Below, piece after piece: positions 8,953-15,628 of a stretch of 32,561 nucleotides of DNA. The position numbers were made by a program, and so were the translations under genes. Origin of the DNA: Faecalicatena contorta. Its GTDB lineage: Bacteria; Bacillota; Clostridia; Lachnospirales; Lachnospiraceae. Below the pieces are notes generated by a model, which saw only the letters and a program-made list of their open reading frames with translations, did not search any database and was not told where the DNA came from. Every line of letters starts with the position of its first letter. Position 1 is the stretch's first letter. The stretch lies in contig NZ_JAFBIZ010000024.1 in assembly GCF_021531995.1 (NCBI RefSeq), positions 1-32,561 on the forward strand, written 5' to 3'.

Positions 8953-9417
8953 TTATGCCCGACCCTTTCTGATCAAATGTCTGATATATAACATTTTTTT
9001 CAGGTATCGCCGCCAGCGGATCAGCCTCAGCCATTCTTTCTGAAATATCCGCCACAAAAGGTCTCCCTCCTGCACTTCCTTCCCATTCCTTCTGGCTTTT
9101 CGGACGATCGCTCGCATCTGTTTCCTTTGTATCGGACCCTCTATGTCACAAAGGTTTTGATTGTCTCCCACCAGGTCGTACCCATCCGCTCTGATCCGGC
9201 AGATACGGTGGAGAATGTACTGACCATTTTCACGCTGATATAATATGATATCTCCCTTTCGGACCTCCCGGGTAATTGGTGACAGCAACACCTGATCGCG
9301 TTCATGAACCAAAAATGGTTCCATGCTGTGTCCTACTACCACAAGTAAAACTTCATTTCCCTGTTCAACCATATCCACCAGTGTATCAATATATGCCTCT
9401 GTTTCTAATATTTTCAT
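8953..9417 (-). CDS. S24/S26-type serine peptidase (signal-peptidase-like) of a peptide-modification operon
   Basis: A 154-residue protein with the S26 box GHSMEPFL (catalytic Ser31) and the middle motifs KGDIILYQ and YILHRI. A last motif is LVGDNQ (~82-87). His70 in HRI replaces the Lys of bacterial signal peptidase I, as in the SipW/ER type with a Ser-His pair. There is no clear N-terminal membrane anchor, unlike ordinary signal peptidases. The C-terminal ~50 residues are strongly basic and aromatic and could bind membrane or RNA. It is the last gene of the operon, 8 nt after the PqqD-like gene. The likely job is cleavage of a leader or of a modified product; that is inference. Confidence 0.75.
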   Translation of the reverse strand: MKILETEAYIDTLVDMVEQGNEVLLVVVGHSMEPFLVHERDQVLLSPITREVRKGDIILYQRENGQYILHRICRIRADGYDLVGDNQNLCDIEGPIQRKQMRAIVRKARRNGKEVQEGDLLWRIFQKEWLRLIRWRRYLKKMLYIRHLIRKGRA

Positions 9418-9425
9418 TCCATCTC

Positions 9426-9713
9426 CTACCAGTTTTTTTCCGGATCATCCATCTCGATCAGTCCGTACTCCAGCATGGCATTCGTGAATCCAACCGCATC
9501 TTTTGCAGCGGTCTCTGCGTCTACTTCAAACTCTTCCAGTTCCATCTCTATCAATTCTGAGATATCCTTCGCTTGCGCGTAATGCTCCAGAAGAAATCTT
9601 CCTGTCGGAGATACGGTTAACAGACCATTGTACTTCATCGCTTCACTTCCGGTTGCAACGATCACGTCCTGCCCTGCAATATTTCTTATCATATATTCCT
9701 TTTTCACTCTCAT
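9426..9713 (-). CDS. PqqD-family peptide chaperone (RRE domain)
   Basis: A 95-residue protein of typical PqqD size. It begins with basic residues and the strand DVIVATGSEAMKYNG, then LLTVSPTGRFLLEHY, an acidic helix, and a C-terminal helix ending LEYGLIEMDD. This is the small winged-helix layout of PqqD, which binds the leader of a precursor peptide and delivers it to a radical SAM enzyme. Its ATG overlaps the stop of the radical SAM gene by 4 nt (ATGA), so translational coupling is likely. It is the main reason for reading the region as a RiPP-type system. Confidence 0.82.
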   Translation of the reverse strand: MRVKKEYMIRNIAGQDVIVATGSEAMKYNGLLTVSPTGRFLLEHYAQAKDISELIEMELEEFEVDAETAAKDAVGFTNAMLEYGLIEMDDPEKNW

Positions 9714-10858
9714 CTCTTATCCCCGCATTCTATTGATGTCGCCAATCTCTTCCGCTCCTGTTGAAGCAGTGTAAGCAATGCTTCCGTCATGCGGCAAAGA
9801 TATTCCGGGCTCTGATCCCAGGCATCGGTTTCGGCAAGACTTGCCGCAGAACAGATATGGCACAATATACGCTTCTTGCACGCACAACACTTTGATGGAT
9901 TGCAGATCTGTGCGCCTTTCGTCCCGATCTCTTCCCAGCATGCGGCAAACCCCCGCTCCAACACCTGCGTTCCTTCTATATTAAGCATTCCACACGGAAG
10001 CATCTCTCCCTTCCAGTTGATCCAGAAATGATTCTTGGACGCAAAGCAGGAGAATCCACGCGACCGGTTCATATAAGGCTCTTTCTGATATGCTTCATAC
10101 TCCTGCAGCTTAGATTCCACCCATGCTTGATACATTCCCTGCTCTTTCAGGCTGATCCTCGCATTTTCAAGAATCATGCCTGCCGCCTCTTCTGGTTCAA
10201 ACCTCAGAAATTCCTCTGTATTCACGCCGTTCTTCCGAACCGGTGGGAACATATAGGGAGTCACCTGAATCGGAACATCCATCTCATCAGCTATGCAATG
10301 CATTGTTTTCAGATCTTCAGAATTCAGTGGAGTCAGGGAACAATTTAATTTCACCGGAATTTTTCGTTCTTTCAATAATCGGATTGCCCGCAAAGTGGCT
10401 GCATACCCTCCGGCATCCCCACAGACTCGTTCATAAGTTGAAGCACTTGCGCCATAAAGCGATATATTTACCTTCCGGGGCGGGTACTTCTGCAGCAGAT
10501 CTGCCCGTTTTTCCGTAAGCAATGTTCCGTTGGTATTTAACATCACCACTATTCCGCTCTCGCCGAGCCAGCGATATAACCGGTCGAATTCCGGGTACAG
10601 AAATGGTTCTCCGCCGGTAAGAAGCAGATACAGAAGTCCCTTATCTCTTGCTTCTTCTGCAATCCGAATCCATTCATCTGCACTTTGAATTCTCCCCTGT
10701 CGCATCATTGCATCCGGTGATGTTCTGATATAACACATTTTACAATTCATATTGCAAAGTGGTGTCAATTCAAATGTTCCCGCATAAGGCACATGCATTG
10801 CTGCCGCGCGCAGGGCAAGCATGCGTTCTGCACTGCCCAGTTCTTCTATAACATCCAC
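9710..10858 (-). CDS. Radical SAM/SPASM peptide-modifying enzyme
   Basis: A 382-residue radical SAM protein. The SAM-cluster cysteines are Cys35, Cys39 and Cys42 (CNMNCKMC), followed by LLTGGEPFL (~79-87). The C-terminal SPASM domain has many cysteines: 271, 289, 307, 319, 324, 325, 327, 333, 336 and 355. That is enough for two auxiliary iron-sulfur clusters. Enzymes of this class form thioether, C-C or other crosslinks in peptides. The start is a GTG with AGGAGG 7 nt upstream. It is followed by the PqqD-like gene in a 4-nt overlap and preceded by the kinase-like gene. The target is presumably the six-cysteine protein at 11899-12330. The bond type cannot be told from the sequence. Confidence 0.88.
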   Translation of the reverse strand: MDVIEELGSAERMLALRAAAMHVPYAGTFELTPLCNMNCKMCYIRTSPDAMMRQGRIQSADEWIRIAEEARDKGLLYLLLTGGEPFLYPEFDRLYRWLGESGIVVMLNTNGTLLTEKRADLLQKYPPRKVNISLYGASASTYERVCGDAGGYAATLRAIRLLKERKIPVKLNCSLTPLNSEDLKTMHCIADEMDVPIQVTPYMFPPVRKNGVNTEEFLRFEPEEAAGMILENARISLKEQGMYQAWVESKLQEYEAYQKEPYMNRSRGFSCFASKNHFWINWKGEMLPCGMLNIEGTQVLERGFAACWEEIGTKGAQICNPSKCCACKKRILCHICSAASLAETDAWDQSPEYLCRMTEALLTLLQQERKRLATSIECGDKR

Positions 10859-10912
10859 AAATATCCTCCTGGTCGATTAAGAATTAAGATCGTTATATAG
10901 TTCTATGATTTC

Positions 10913-11788
10913 TTAGATATGAAGTATTTCTCTTGCGCAGGTTACAGCTTCTATGTCCGGAGTACACGACAGTTCGTAGACCGGAACCTCCGCTGCAAGC
11001 ATGTTGATCTGATTCAGTACCATATCCACAAACTCGGGGTTCCATTGATTAACCGTCATCTGGGACCAGAGCAGACGAATCGCTTCCGCTGCATCTATCC
11101 TGCGCATGTGATTGTCTTTTGCCTGTTTCAAGAACACAATTGCATGCAGCGGACTGGTAATATTCCTGCAGATGCCTGACGTACCTGAAAACGGGAATCC
11201 GTAGACATACCACTTTTCTCCACATTTTCCAAGGGCCGAACGATCACCATTGACCAACAATGCCCCCGCATAAGCTTCCCAGAGTGCCCCCTGCGTACTT
11301 TTTCCGATTCCGGAGTCTCCGGAGAACAAGATCCCCTTTCCCTGAACCTGGATATAACAACTGTGGAATACGATTCTATCTTCCTGTATCAGACGTTTTT
11401 CCAGTGCACACACGTTAAAAAGATAATTCCTTCTGTAATTGCGGCGCAGCCAGCCTTCCTCACAGAATACCCGTATTCCGCGATCCTTCCCTTCACTGTA
11501 GAACGCATAAGGCTGCTTTATGATGCCATCGTGATAGATGCGGACTTCTACATCCCCGGAACCCCGGACCGTACAGGTATCACTCTCCCAGATCGTCTTG
11601 CCTCCTGCAGGCGGAAGCTGTGCCAGTGGATAGATATGGATCGGATTCCCGGTGTTATCATCTTCGGTTCTCCAGAAGCGATTATCCTGAGATTCTTCAA
11701 TCTCTTCTGCATATGCCGTTTCCGTCAATAATTCCTGATCGATGTCCACGATCAGATTCAAATATACATCTGCGACACATATCCTCAC
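10913..11788 (-). CDS. HPr-kinase-like ATP-binding protein
   Basis: A 291-residue protein. The first ~130 residues are unrecognised. The C-terminal half has the HPr kinase layout: FHSCYIQVQGKGILF, a Walker A loop GDSGIGKST (157-165), the acidic NGDRS (~180-184), then GFPFSGTSG and LHAIVFL. Genuine HprK phosphorylates Ser46 of HPr in carbon control. This copy diverges and lies in a peptide-modification operon, like the HprK-related kinases linked to PqqD proteins and the kinase that phosphorylates some lasso peptides. It could phosphorylate a Ser/Thr on the precursor, by inference. GTG start with GGAGGG 7 nt upstream; 54 nt before the radical SAM gene and behind a hairpin. Confidence 0.75.
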   Translation of the reverse strand: MRICVADVYLNLIVDIDQELLTETAYAEEIEESQDNRFWRTEDDNTGNPIHIYPLAQLPPAGGKTIWESDTCTVRGSGDVEVRIYHDGIIKQPYAFYSEGKDRGIRVFCEEGWLRRNYRRNYLFNVCALEKRLIQEDRIVFHSCYIQVQGKGILFSGDSGIGKSTQGALWEAYAGALLVNGDRSALGKCGEKWYVYGFPFSGTSGICRNITSPLHAIVFLKQAKDNHMRRIDAAEAIRLLWSQMTVNQWNPEFVDMVLNQINMLAAEVPVYELSCTPDIEAVTCAREILHI

Positions 11789-11835
11789 ATCAATCCCTCC
11801 GCCCTGTCACATGATTCTCTGAAAACTTTCGTAAA

Positions 11836-11866
11836 GATGCCCTTTTCTAATGTAGAAAAGGGCATC
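11836..11866 (-). terminator. Perfect 14-bp hairpin, attenuator between the precursor candidate and enzyme genes
   Basis: GATGCCCTTTTCTA (11836-11849) and its exact complement (11853-11866) flank a 3-nt loop. On the minus strand the stem is followed only by TTTACG, a poor T-run. Partial read-through is therefore likely, giving more precursor mRNA than enzyme mRNA. Confidence 0.7.
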
Positions 11867-11898
11867 TGAAACTGTAGATCCGATTAACAAAAATAATA

Positions 11899-12330
11899 TC
11901 ATGACTGGAAGTAGTTGCTGTAATCTGCCACCGCAAATGAGCCGGTATGCTCGTGAGACTCTCCCTTAAAGCAGAAATGTGTTCCTTCACTGCAGATCTT
12001 ACCGGAAACGGTAGATCCACCAGCCATACTCCTAGCTAATAATGCTGCATAATCTGCCTGAGTATACACATCATGGGTACATCCGTTCTCTTTATTTCCG
12101 TCCGCAAATATGGTGCCATCCAAGCTTACTTCCCAGGTATGTGCTCCTGGAGAACAATTTTTAGGAGTATTTGTATCTGCCATTACACAATGCACTCTTG
12201 TTCCTTTAATTGTGATCGGATCCACCTTTCCGATCGGTGTCTTTCCTGCGTCAGCACATGCTCCCGCAATCTGACTTGTCAAACTGTATGCTTCAAATGC
12301 AACAACTGGTGTTGTATAGACTCTCTTCAT
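11899..12330 (-). CDS. Six-cysteine small protein, candidate RiPP precursor
   Basis: A 143-residue protein (ATG at 12330, AAGGGG 9 nt upstream; an ATG at 12339 would add three residues). It starts KRVYTTPVVAFEAYSLTSQ, then IAGACADAG. The Lys/Tyr-x-x-Pro-...-Phe start followed by a small-residue stretch and a Cys is the kind of N-terminal segment seen on many short gut Firmicute proteins near radical SAM genes. Six cysteines lie at 25, 48, 59, 84, 113 and 120, the last four being in Gly/Ser/Asn-rich surroundings. There is no standard signal peptide. It has the strongest promoter nearby and is first in the operon with a PqqD chaperone and radical SAM enzyme. Precursor status is inference; a structural or secreted protein is possible. 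Confidence 0.65.
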   Translation of the reverse strand: MKRVYTTPVVAFEAYSLTSQIAGACADAGKTPIGKVDPITIKGTRVHCVMADTNTPKNCSPGAHTWEVSLDGTIFADGNKENGCTHDVYTQADYAALLARSMAGGSTVSGKICSEGTHFCFKGESHEHTGSFAVADYSNYFQS

Positions 12331-12394
12331 CACATTCATCCCCTTATTTTTTCACTCTTGAGTTTCATTATCTTCTTCTCTTACAGATAATAAA

Positions 12395-12408
12395 TGAATA
12401 TTTATTCA
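12395..12408. promoter_or_regulatory. Short palindrome in the leader of the precursor gene
   Basis: TGAATATTTATTCA is a perfect inverted repeat (6-bp arms, 2-nt centre) located just downstream of the transcription start expected from the promoter at 12430-12457. It could be an operator; in such AT-rich DNA chance is a real alternative. Confidence 0.25.
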
Positions 12409-12429
12409 CATTTACATCTATATACATAT

Positions 12430-12457
12430 ACAATACCATATATTCCTTTTCTGTCAA
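12430..12457 (-). promoter_or_regulatory. Strong promoter for the precursor candidate
   Basis: On the minus strand a perfect TTGACA (12452-12457) and TATTGT (12430-12435) are spaced by 16 nt, with TGG directly before the -10 (extended -10). It gives a leader of about 90 nt to the ATG at 12330. Confidence 0.65.
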
Positions 12458-12559
12458 CACTTTTATAATCAATAATACCCTATTCTGACTTATTTTATTT
12501 TTTACAAACATTTCACCCTCTTCTAACCATGCCTTTCTATGATTTTAATAATCGTTTCC

Positions 12560-12565
12560 TATAAT
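12560..12565 (+). promoter_or_regulatory. Candidate -10 element for the surface-protein genes
   Basis: TATAAT lies 41 nt before the ATG at 12607, with AAGGAG at 12591-12596 between them. No good -35 is visible at 16-18 nt. It is divergent from the precursor promoter, about 125 nt away. Confidence 0.4.
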
Positions 12566-12606
12566 GCACATTGTAACAATTCACAGAACAAAGGAGACGA
12601 TTTCTT

Positions 12607-13107
12607 ATGCACACAGGATTACAAAATAAGAAAAAATGCATCATCATGATCTGTTCTCTGCTTGCAGTGATTCTGCTCGCAGTTGCCGGACGCATGTTTT
12701 ATCTGCACTATATGGAGCTAAAGAACGGCACTCCCGCCTACAGTCAGGATGCGGTCGACTGGAGCGATGATATGGATGCGGATGCCGAAGAGGGATACAT
12801 CACCATGCCGGGATATGACACCGTTTCCATGAAGGCAGGCGAGGATACCTCCAATATCGTACTGACCAATCCGGAGTCCAACCAGTGTCTGTTCCAGTTT
12901 CAGCTGATTTTAAAAGATACAGATGAGATTCTCTACACTTCCGATATGGTCAAGCCCGGCAAAGCGATCATGAACCAGAAGCTGTCAAGGGCTATGGATG
13001 AGGGCGACTATAACTTTATCATCCGGATCAATACATTTTCCCCGGACGGGAAGACATCTTACAATGGGTCTGACATTGAGACCACTTTACACGTTTTTAA
13101 GGGTTGA
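12607..13107 (+). CDS. Membrane-anchored extracellular protein, family not recognised
   Basis: A 166-residue protein. A basic N-terminus (NKKK) is followed by one hydrophobic segment at about residues 11-31, without a convincing cleavage site. A linker rich in Asp/Glu (DDMDADAEE) then leads to an outside domain of about 100 residues, predicted mostly beta (e.g. FQFQLILKDTDEILYTSD). The tail has the pattern EGDYNFIIRINTF, like an immunoglobulin-like fold. It begins a plus-strand set with two secreted proteins and may anchor or assemble them. That role is inference from position. A perfect hairpin spans its stop codon. Clear ribosome binding site AAGGAG, 10 nt spacing. Confidence 0.7.
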   Translation: MHTGLQNKKKCIIMICSLLAVILLAVAGRMFYLHYMELKNGTPAYSQDAVDWSDDMDADAEEGYITMPGYDTVSMKAGEDTSNIVLTNPESNQCLFQFQLILKDTDEILYTSDMVKPGKAIMNQKLSRAMDEGDYNFIIRINTFSPDGKTSYNGSDIETTLHVFKG

Positions 13108-13119
13108 TCCCCTTAAAAA
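13094..13119 (+). repeat. Perfect 10-bp hairpin with the stop codon in its loop
   Basis: TTTTTAAGGG (13094-13103) pairs exactly with CCCTTAAAAA (13110-13119) around a 6-nt loop that contains the TGA of the membrane-anchored protein. No T-run follows, so it is not a classical terminator on the plus strand. It may be an mRNA-processing or stabilising element that sets different levels for the genes on either side. Confidence 0.5.
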
Positions 13120-13224
13120 GATGCAGGTTCAGGATCTCGTCTATAAGACATCCAGATTCCCATATAGATCCTGTGTATATCTGCACCACACATATATACT
13201 TTGAATATGAAGGAGGAATGAATC

Positions 13225-13818
13225 ATGAAAAAAAGAATTGTAACATCTATGCTTGCGCTTGCTCTTACATTAGCAGCAGTCGCACCAACAGCGGTTCACG
13301 CAGCAGAAACACCTGGTATCCAGCCCGGAACGGTAGAATGGACAAGAATCGGTAACTCTACAGAGAACTTTGGTCTGTCTCTGAAGTACGAAGACGCTCT
13401 GAAGCCAGCTTATACGATCAAGGTTCCACAGTCCCTGAATATGCAGGAAGACGGTACCGACGTATGGGTAGAAGTATCCAATGTTAAGAACATGGTAGAA
13501 AACGGAAAATATCTCTCCGTAAAAGTTCGTGACACCTGGTCTTCTTCTTTCCCGAAGAATTATCGTGATGATGATCATAAGTACAACCTGTACTGTGGTT
13601 ATGAATTCATGAAGTACAATGTACAGCCAAAGCTTACTGACGGATCCTACGGCGCTGCTCTGACAGACTTCGATCAGGAAGTACTTGCATTTACAGAAGA
13701 CGCTACCAAGTACTACCGCGTAACTCCTCTGGATGATACCAAGACAGCAGACAAGCCTTACTGGTGGGGCGCGATCAACTTTACAGTAAGTGTAGAAAAC
13801 CTTCCGGCAAACCAGTAA
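13225..13818 (+). CDS. Secreted beta-rich protein, paralogue 1
   Basis: A 197-residue protein with a standard signal peptide (KKRIVTSM, hydrophobic core, AVHA at ~24-27 before AAE). The mature part carries the stretch AYTIKVPQSLNM followed ~30 residues on by GKYLSVKVRDT. The next gene carries the same pattern (TYTISIPSTLSL ... GKRISVTIAGT). No LPXTG, lipobox or repeats, so attachment would need a partner such as the membrane-anchored protein encoded just upstream. AGGAGG is well placed before the ATG. Codons look restricted to a preferred set (TAC, AAC, GAC, GAA, CCA), suggesting strong expression. The fold resembles small WxL-like or pilin-like surface domains; I do not recognise a named family. 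Confidence 0.75.
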   Translation: MKKRIVTSMLALALTLAAVAPTAVHAAETPGIQPGTVEWTRIGNSTENFGLSLKYEDALKPAYTIKVPQSLNMQEDGTDVWVEVSNVKNMVENGKYLSVKVRDTWSSSFPKNYRDDDHKYNLYCGYEFMKYNVQPKLTDGSYGAALTDFDQEVLAFTEDATKYYRVTPLDDTKTADKPYWWGAINFTVSVENLPANQ

Positions 13819-13853
13819 TCCGGACACAAACGAACAGCGAGGAGACATAATAT

Positions 13854-14396
13854 ATGAAATTTCGAAATTTATTAGTGACTTTCACTGCATTCACACTTCT
13901 TGTCTGCGCTGCAGTCCCAGGTACTGCATTTGCTGCGGATCAGGCGACTGAACAGACCACAGAAGCATCTACGGAATTCTCTTATATGAAGCAGAATACC
14001 CCGACCTACACAATATCGATTCCATCAACCCTCTCTCTGGCAGATGAGGGATCGCCGCTCACCATCACAGCATCCGACATCTCGTATCTCGGCGGCAAAC
14101 GAATCTCTGTGACGATCGCGGGAACTGATTACTACCGCAACCAGCTGGTACTTACCGGAAAAACATCCAAGCCGTCTTACTCCAGTGTCCTTCGCTATCA
14201 GCTCATCGCACCGGACGGCAGTGTGATCGAGACGACCGGCAAGGATACCGCAACCGGCACAGAACTGGCTTCTTTCACTGAAGCAGGAAGCGTTACATAT
14301 ACGGCCAAGCCAGTCAGCCAGGGCGCAGGTATCAATCTTGAACCCGGGATCCCGTACAAAGGAACTATGACATTCGGCATATCACTGGTTGAATAA
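13854..14396 (+). CDS. Secreted beta-rich protein, paralogue 2
   Basis: A 180-residue protein with signal peptide (KFRNLLVTFTAFTLLV core, AFA at ~26-28 before AD). A Thr/Glu/Gln-rich segment comes next, then the domain beginning TYTISIPSTLSL with GKRISVTIAGT. A C-terminal strand, GTMTFGISLVE, ends the protein; the upstream paralogue ends with the similar INFTVSVENLP. The pattern of paired strands and lack of cysteines suit a surface beta-sandwich. It follows paralogue 1 by 35 nt with a GAGGAG site and is closed by a strong terminator, so the two are one transcript. Function (fibre, adhesin or matrix component) is inference. Confidence 0.75.
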   Translation: MKFRNLLVTFTAFTLLVCAAVPGTAFAADQATEQTTEASTEFSYMKQNTPTYTISIPSTLSLADEGSPLTITASDISYLGGKRISVTIAGTDYYRNQLVLTGKTSKPSYSSVLRYQLIAPDGSVIETTGKDTATGTELASFTEAGSVTYTAKPVSQGAGINLEPGIPYKGTMTFGISLVE

Positions 14397-14406
14397 TCCC
14401 TTTACA

Positions 14407-14459
14407 GAAGGGTGTCTTTTAAGCTATGTAGAGCTTGGGGGATGCCTTTCTTTTTTATT
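14407..14459 (+). terminator. Intrinsic terminator of the surface-protein genes
   Basis: A long stem with GU pairs: GAAGGGTGTC pairs with GATGCCTTTC (14441-14450), with an inner AAGCT/AGCTT stem. It is followed at once by TTTTTTATTT. It lies 11 nt after the stop at 14396. Confidence 0.85.
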
Positions 14460-14465
14460 TTCCCA

Positions 14466-14494
14466 TTGACAATTCTTAATAAATATATTATATT
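14466..14494 (+). promoter_or_regulatory. Near-consensus sigma-A promoter for the Rpn nuclease gene
   Basis: TTGACA (14466-14471), a 17-nt spacer and TATATT (14489-14494). It starts 7 nt after the preceding terminator and gives a leader of about 100 nt to the ATG at 14600. Confidence 0.75.
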
Positions 14495-14599
14495 ACATAT
14501 ACTCTTTGATTTATTATTTCTATTGTTTCTATTCTTATATCTTATCCTTCACAATGCGAATCCTTTCTCCCAAGTCTCACTCACAAAGGAGCCTTGCCT

Positions 14600-15628
14600 A
14601 TGCAAAACAACCTGAAAGAACATTTTCCTATCATTCGAGATCGCAGTGAAATACTTGATTTGATTCAACATTCATCCCCGCTATCTTCTGTCTTCTACAG
14701 TTGGAAAACAGAAGACCAGGAACGTTTTCTCGATTATTGTACCGGTGTTCGCGGTCTCAAACTTCTATATGATTCTTTTTTCAAAGCACTCTTCAACCCC
14801 GACGTCTCAAAGGAACGGCTTGAATATCTGCTTTTTCTCATCCTCAACATTCCAATAAATATTTTGAAGGTCCTTCCCAACGAGTCAGCCCGTATCTCCG
14901 CTGAATCCTCTCTGCTTATTATGGATATTGTAGTAGAACTCGAAGACGGCAGCATTGCCAATATCGAGATGCAGAAAATCGGTTATGCCTTTACCGGCCA
15001 GCGCAGTGCCTGCTATTCCGCAGATCTTCTCCTCCGACAATACAAAAGAATCAAAAAGCAAAAAGGAAAGTCTTTCCACTACAAAGACATTCACAAGGTC
15101 TTTACTATCGTGTTTTTCGAAAAAAGCACTTCTGAATTCCACCAGTTCCCCGACACATTCATCCATCATTTCACCCAACAATCCGACTCCGGACTCCACC
15201 TGGATCTTCTTCAGGAATATATCTTTATTCCCCTTGACATTTTCCGAAATATATTCAATAATAAAAATATATTAACCACGAGTAATCTGGAAGCCTGGCT
15301 TGCTTTCCTCAGTATCGATGATCCAGATACGATACTGAATCTCATTCAGGTGTACCCTTACTTCGAGCAACTATACCGTGAAGCCTACGAACTTTGCTTA
15401 GACTTGGAAAGGATGATGAATATGTTCTCTAAAGAACTTCTACAATTAGACAAAAACACCGTTCAATACATGATTGACGAAATGCAGGATCAGATCAGTG
15501 AATTGCAAGAAACGATACGGCAGCAAAACATCTCCCTGCTTGAGAAGGATACTGCCTTGCATGAGAAGGATTCGTTTATTCTTTCTCTCCAAAGCGAAAA
15601 CAAACGTTTAAAATCCAGACGTTTATAG
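14600..15628 (+). CDS. Rpn-family recombination-promoting nuclease / putative transposase
   Basis: A 342-residue PD-(D/E)XK family protein. The catalytic core is visible as Asp109 (MDIVVELEDG) and Glu123-x-Gln125 (IEMQ), preceded by FFKALF near residue 60 and followed by the YAF..R.....Y segment usual for the family. The C-terminal third is helical, ending in a coiled coil rich in Glu, Lys and Leu (residues ~290-342). E. coli relatives (RpnA) nick DNA and raise recombination; some act in phage defence. I chose the ATG at 14600 because AAAGGAG lies 8 nt upstream; a TTG at 14594 is an alternative. It stands alone between a terminator and a convergent operon, with its last 6 nt overlapping mocA. 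No inverted repeats typical of an insertion sequence were seen. Confidence 0.88.
   Translation: MQNNLKEHFPIIRDRSEILDLIQHSSPLSSVFYSWKTEDQERFLDYCTGVRGLKLLYDSFFKALFNPDVSKERLEYLLFLILNIPINILKVLPNESARISAESSLLIMDIVVELEDGSIANIEMQKIGYAFTGQRSACYSADLLLRQYKRIKKQKGKSFHYKDIHKVFTIVFFEKSTSEFHQFPDTFIHHFTQQSDSGLHLDLLQEYIFIPLDIFRNIFNNKNILTTSNLEAWLAFLSIDDPDTILNLIQVYPYFEQLYREAYELCLDLERMMNMFSKELLQLDKNTVQYMIDEMQDQISELQETIRQQNISLLEKDTALHEKDSFILSLQSENKRLKSRRL

Noticed and set aside
12073-12488. Plus-strand frames opposite the six-cysteine gene
   Set aside because: They cover the promoter and leader of the minus-strand gene and have Cys/Ser-rich shadow-like translations.
14412-14615. Hydrophobic 67-codon frame between the surface genes and the Rpn gene
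   Set aside because: It is built from the terminator hairpin, T-run and promoter of the Rpn gene; no ribosome binding site.
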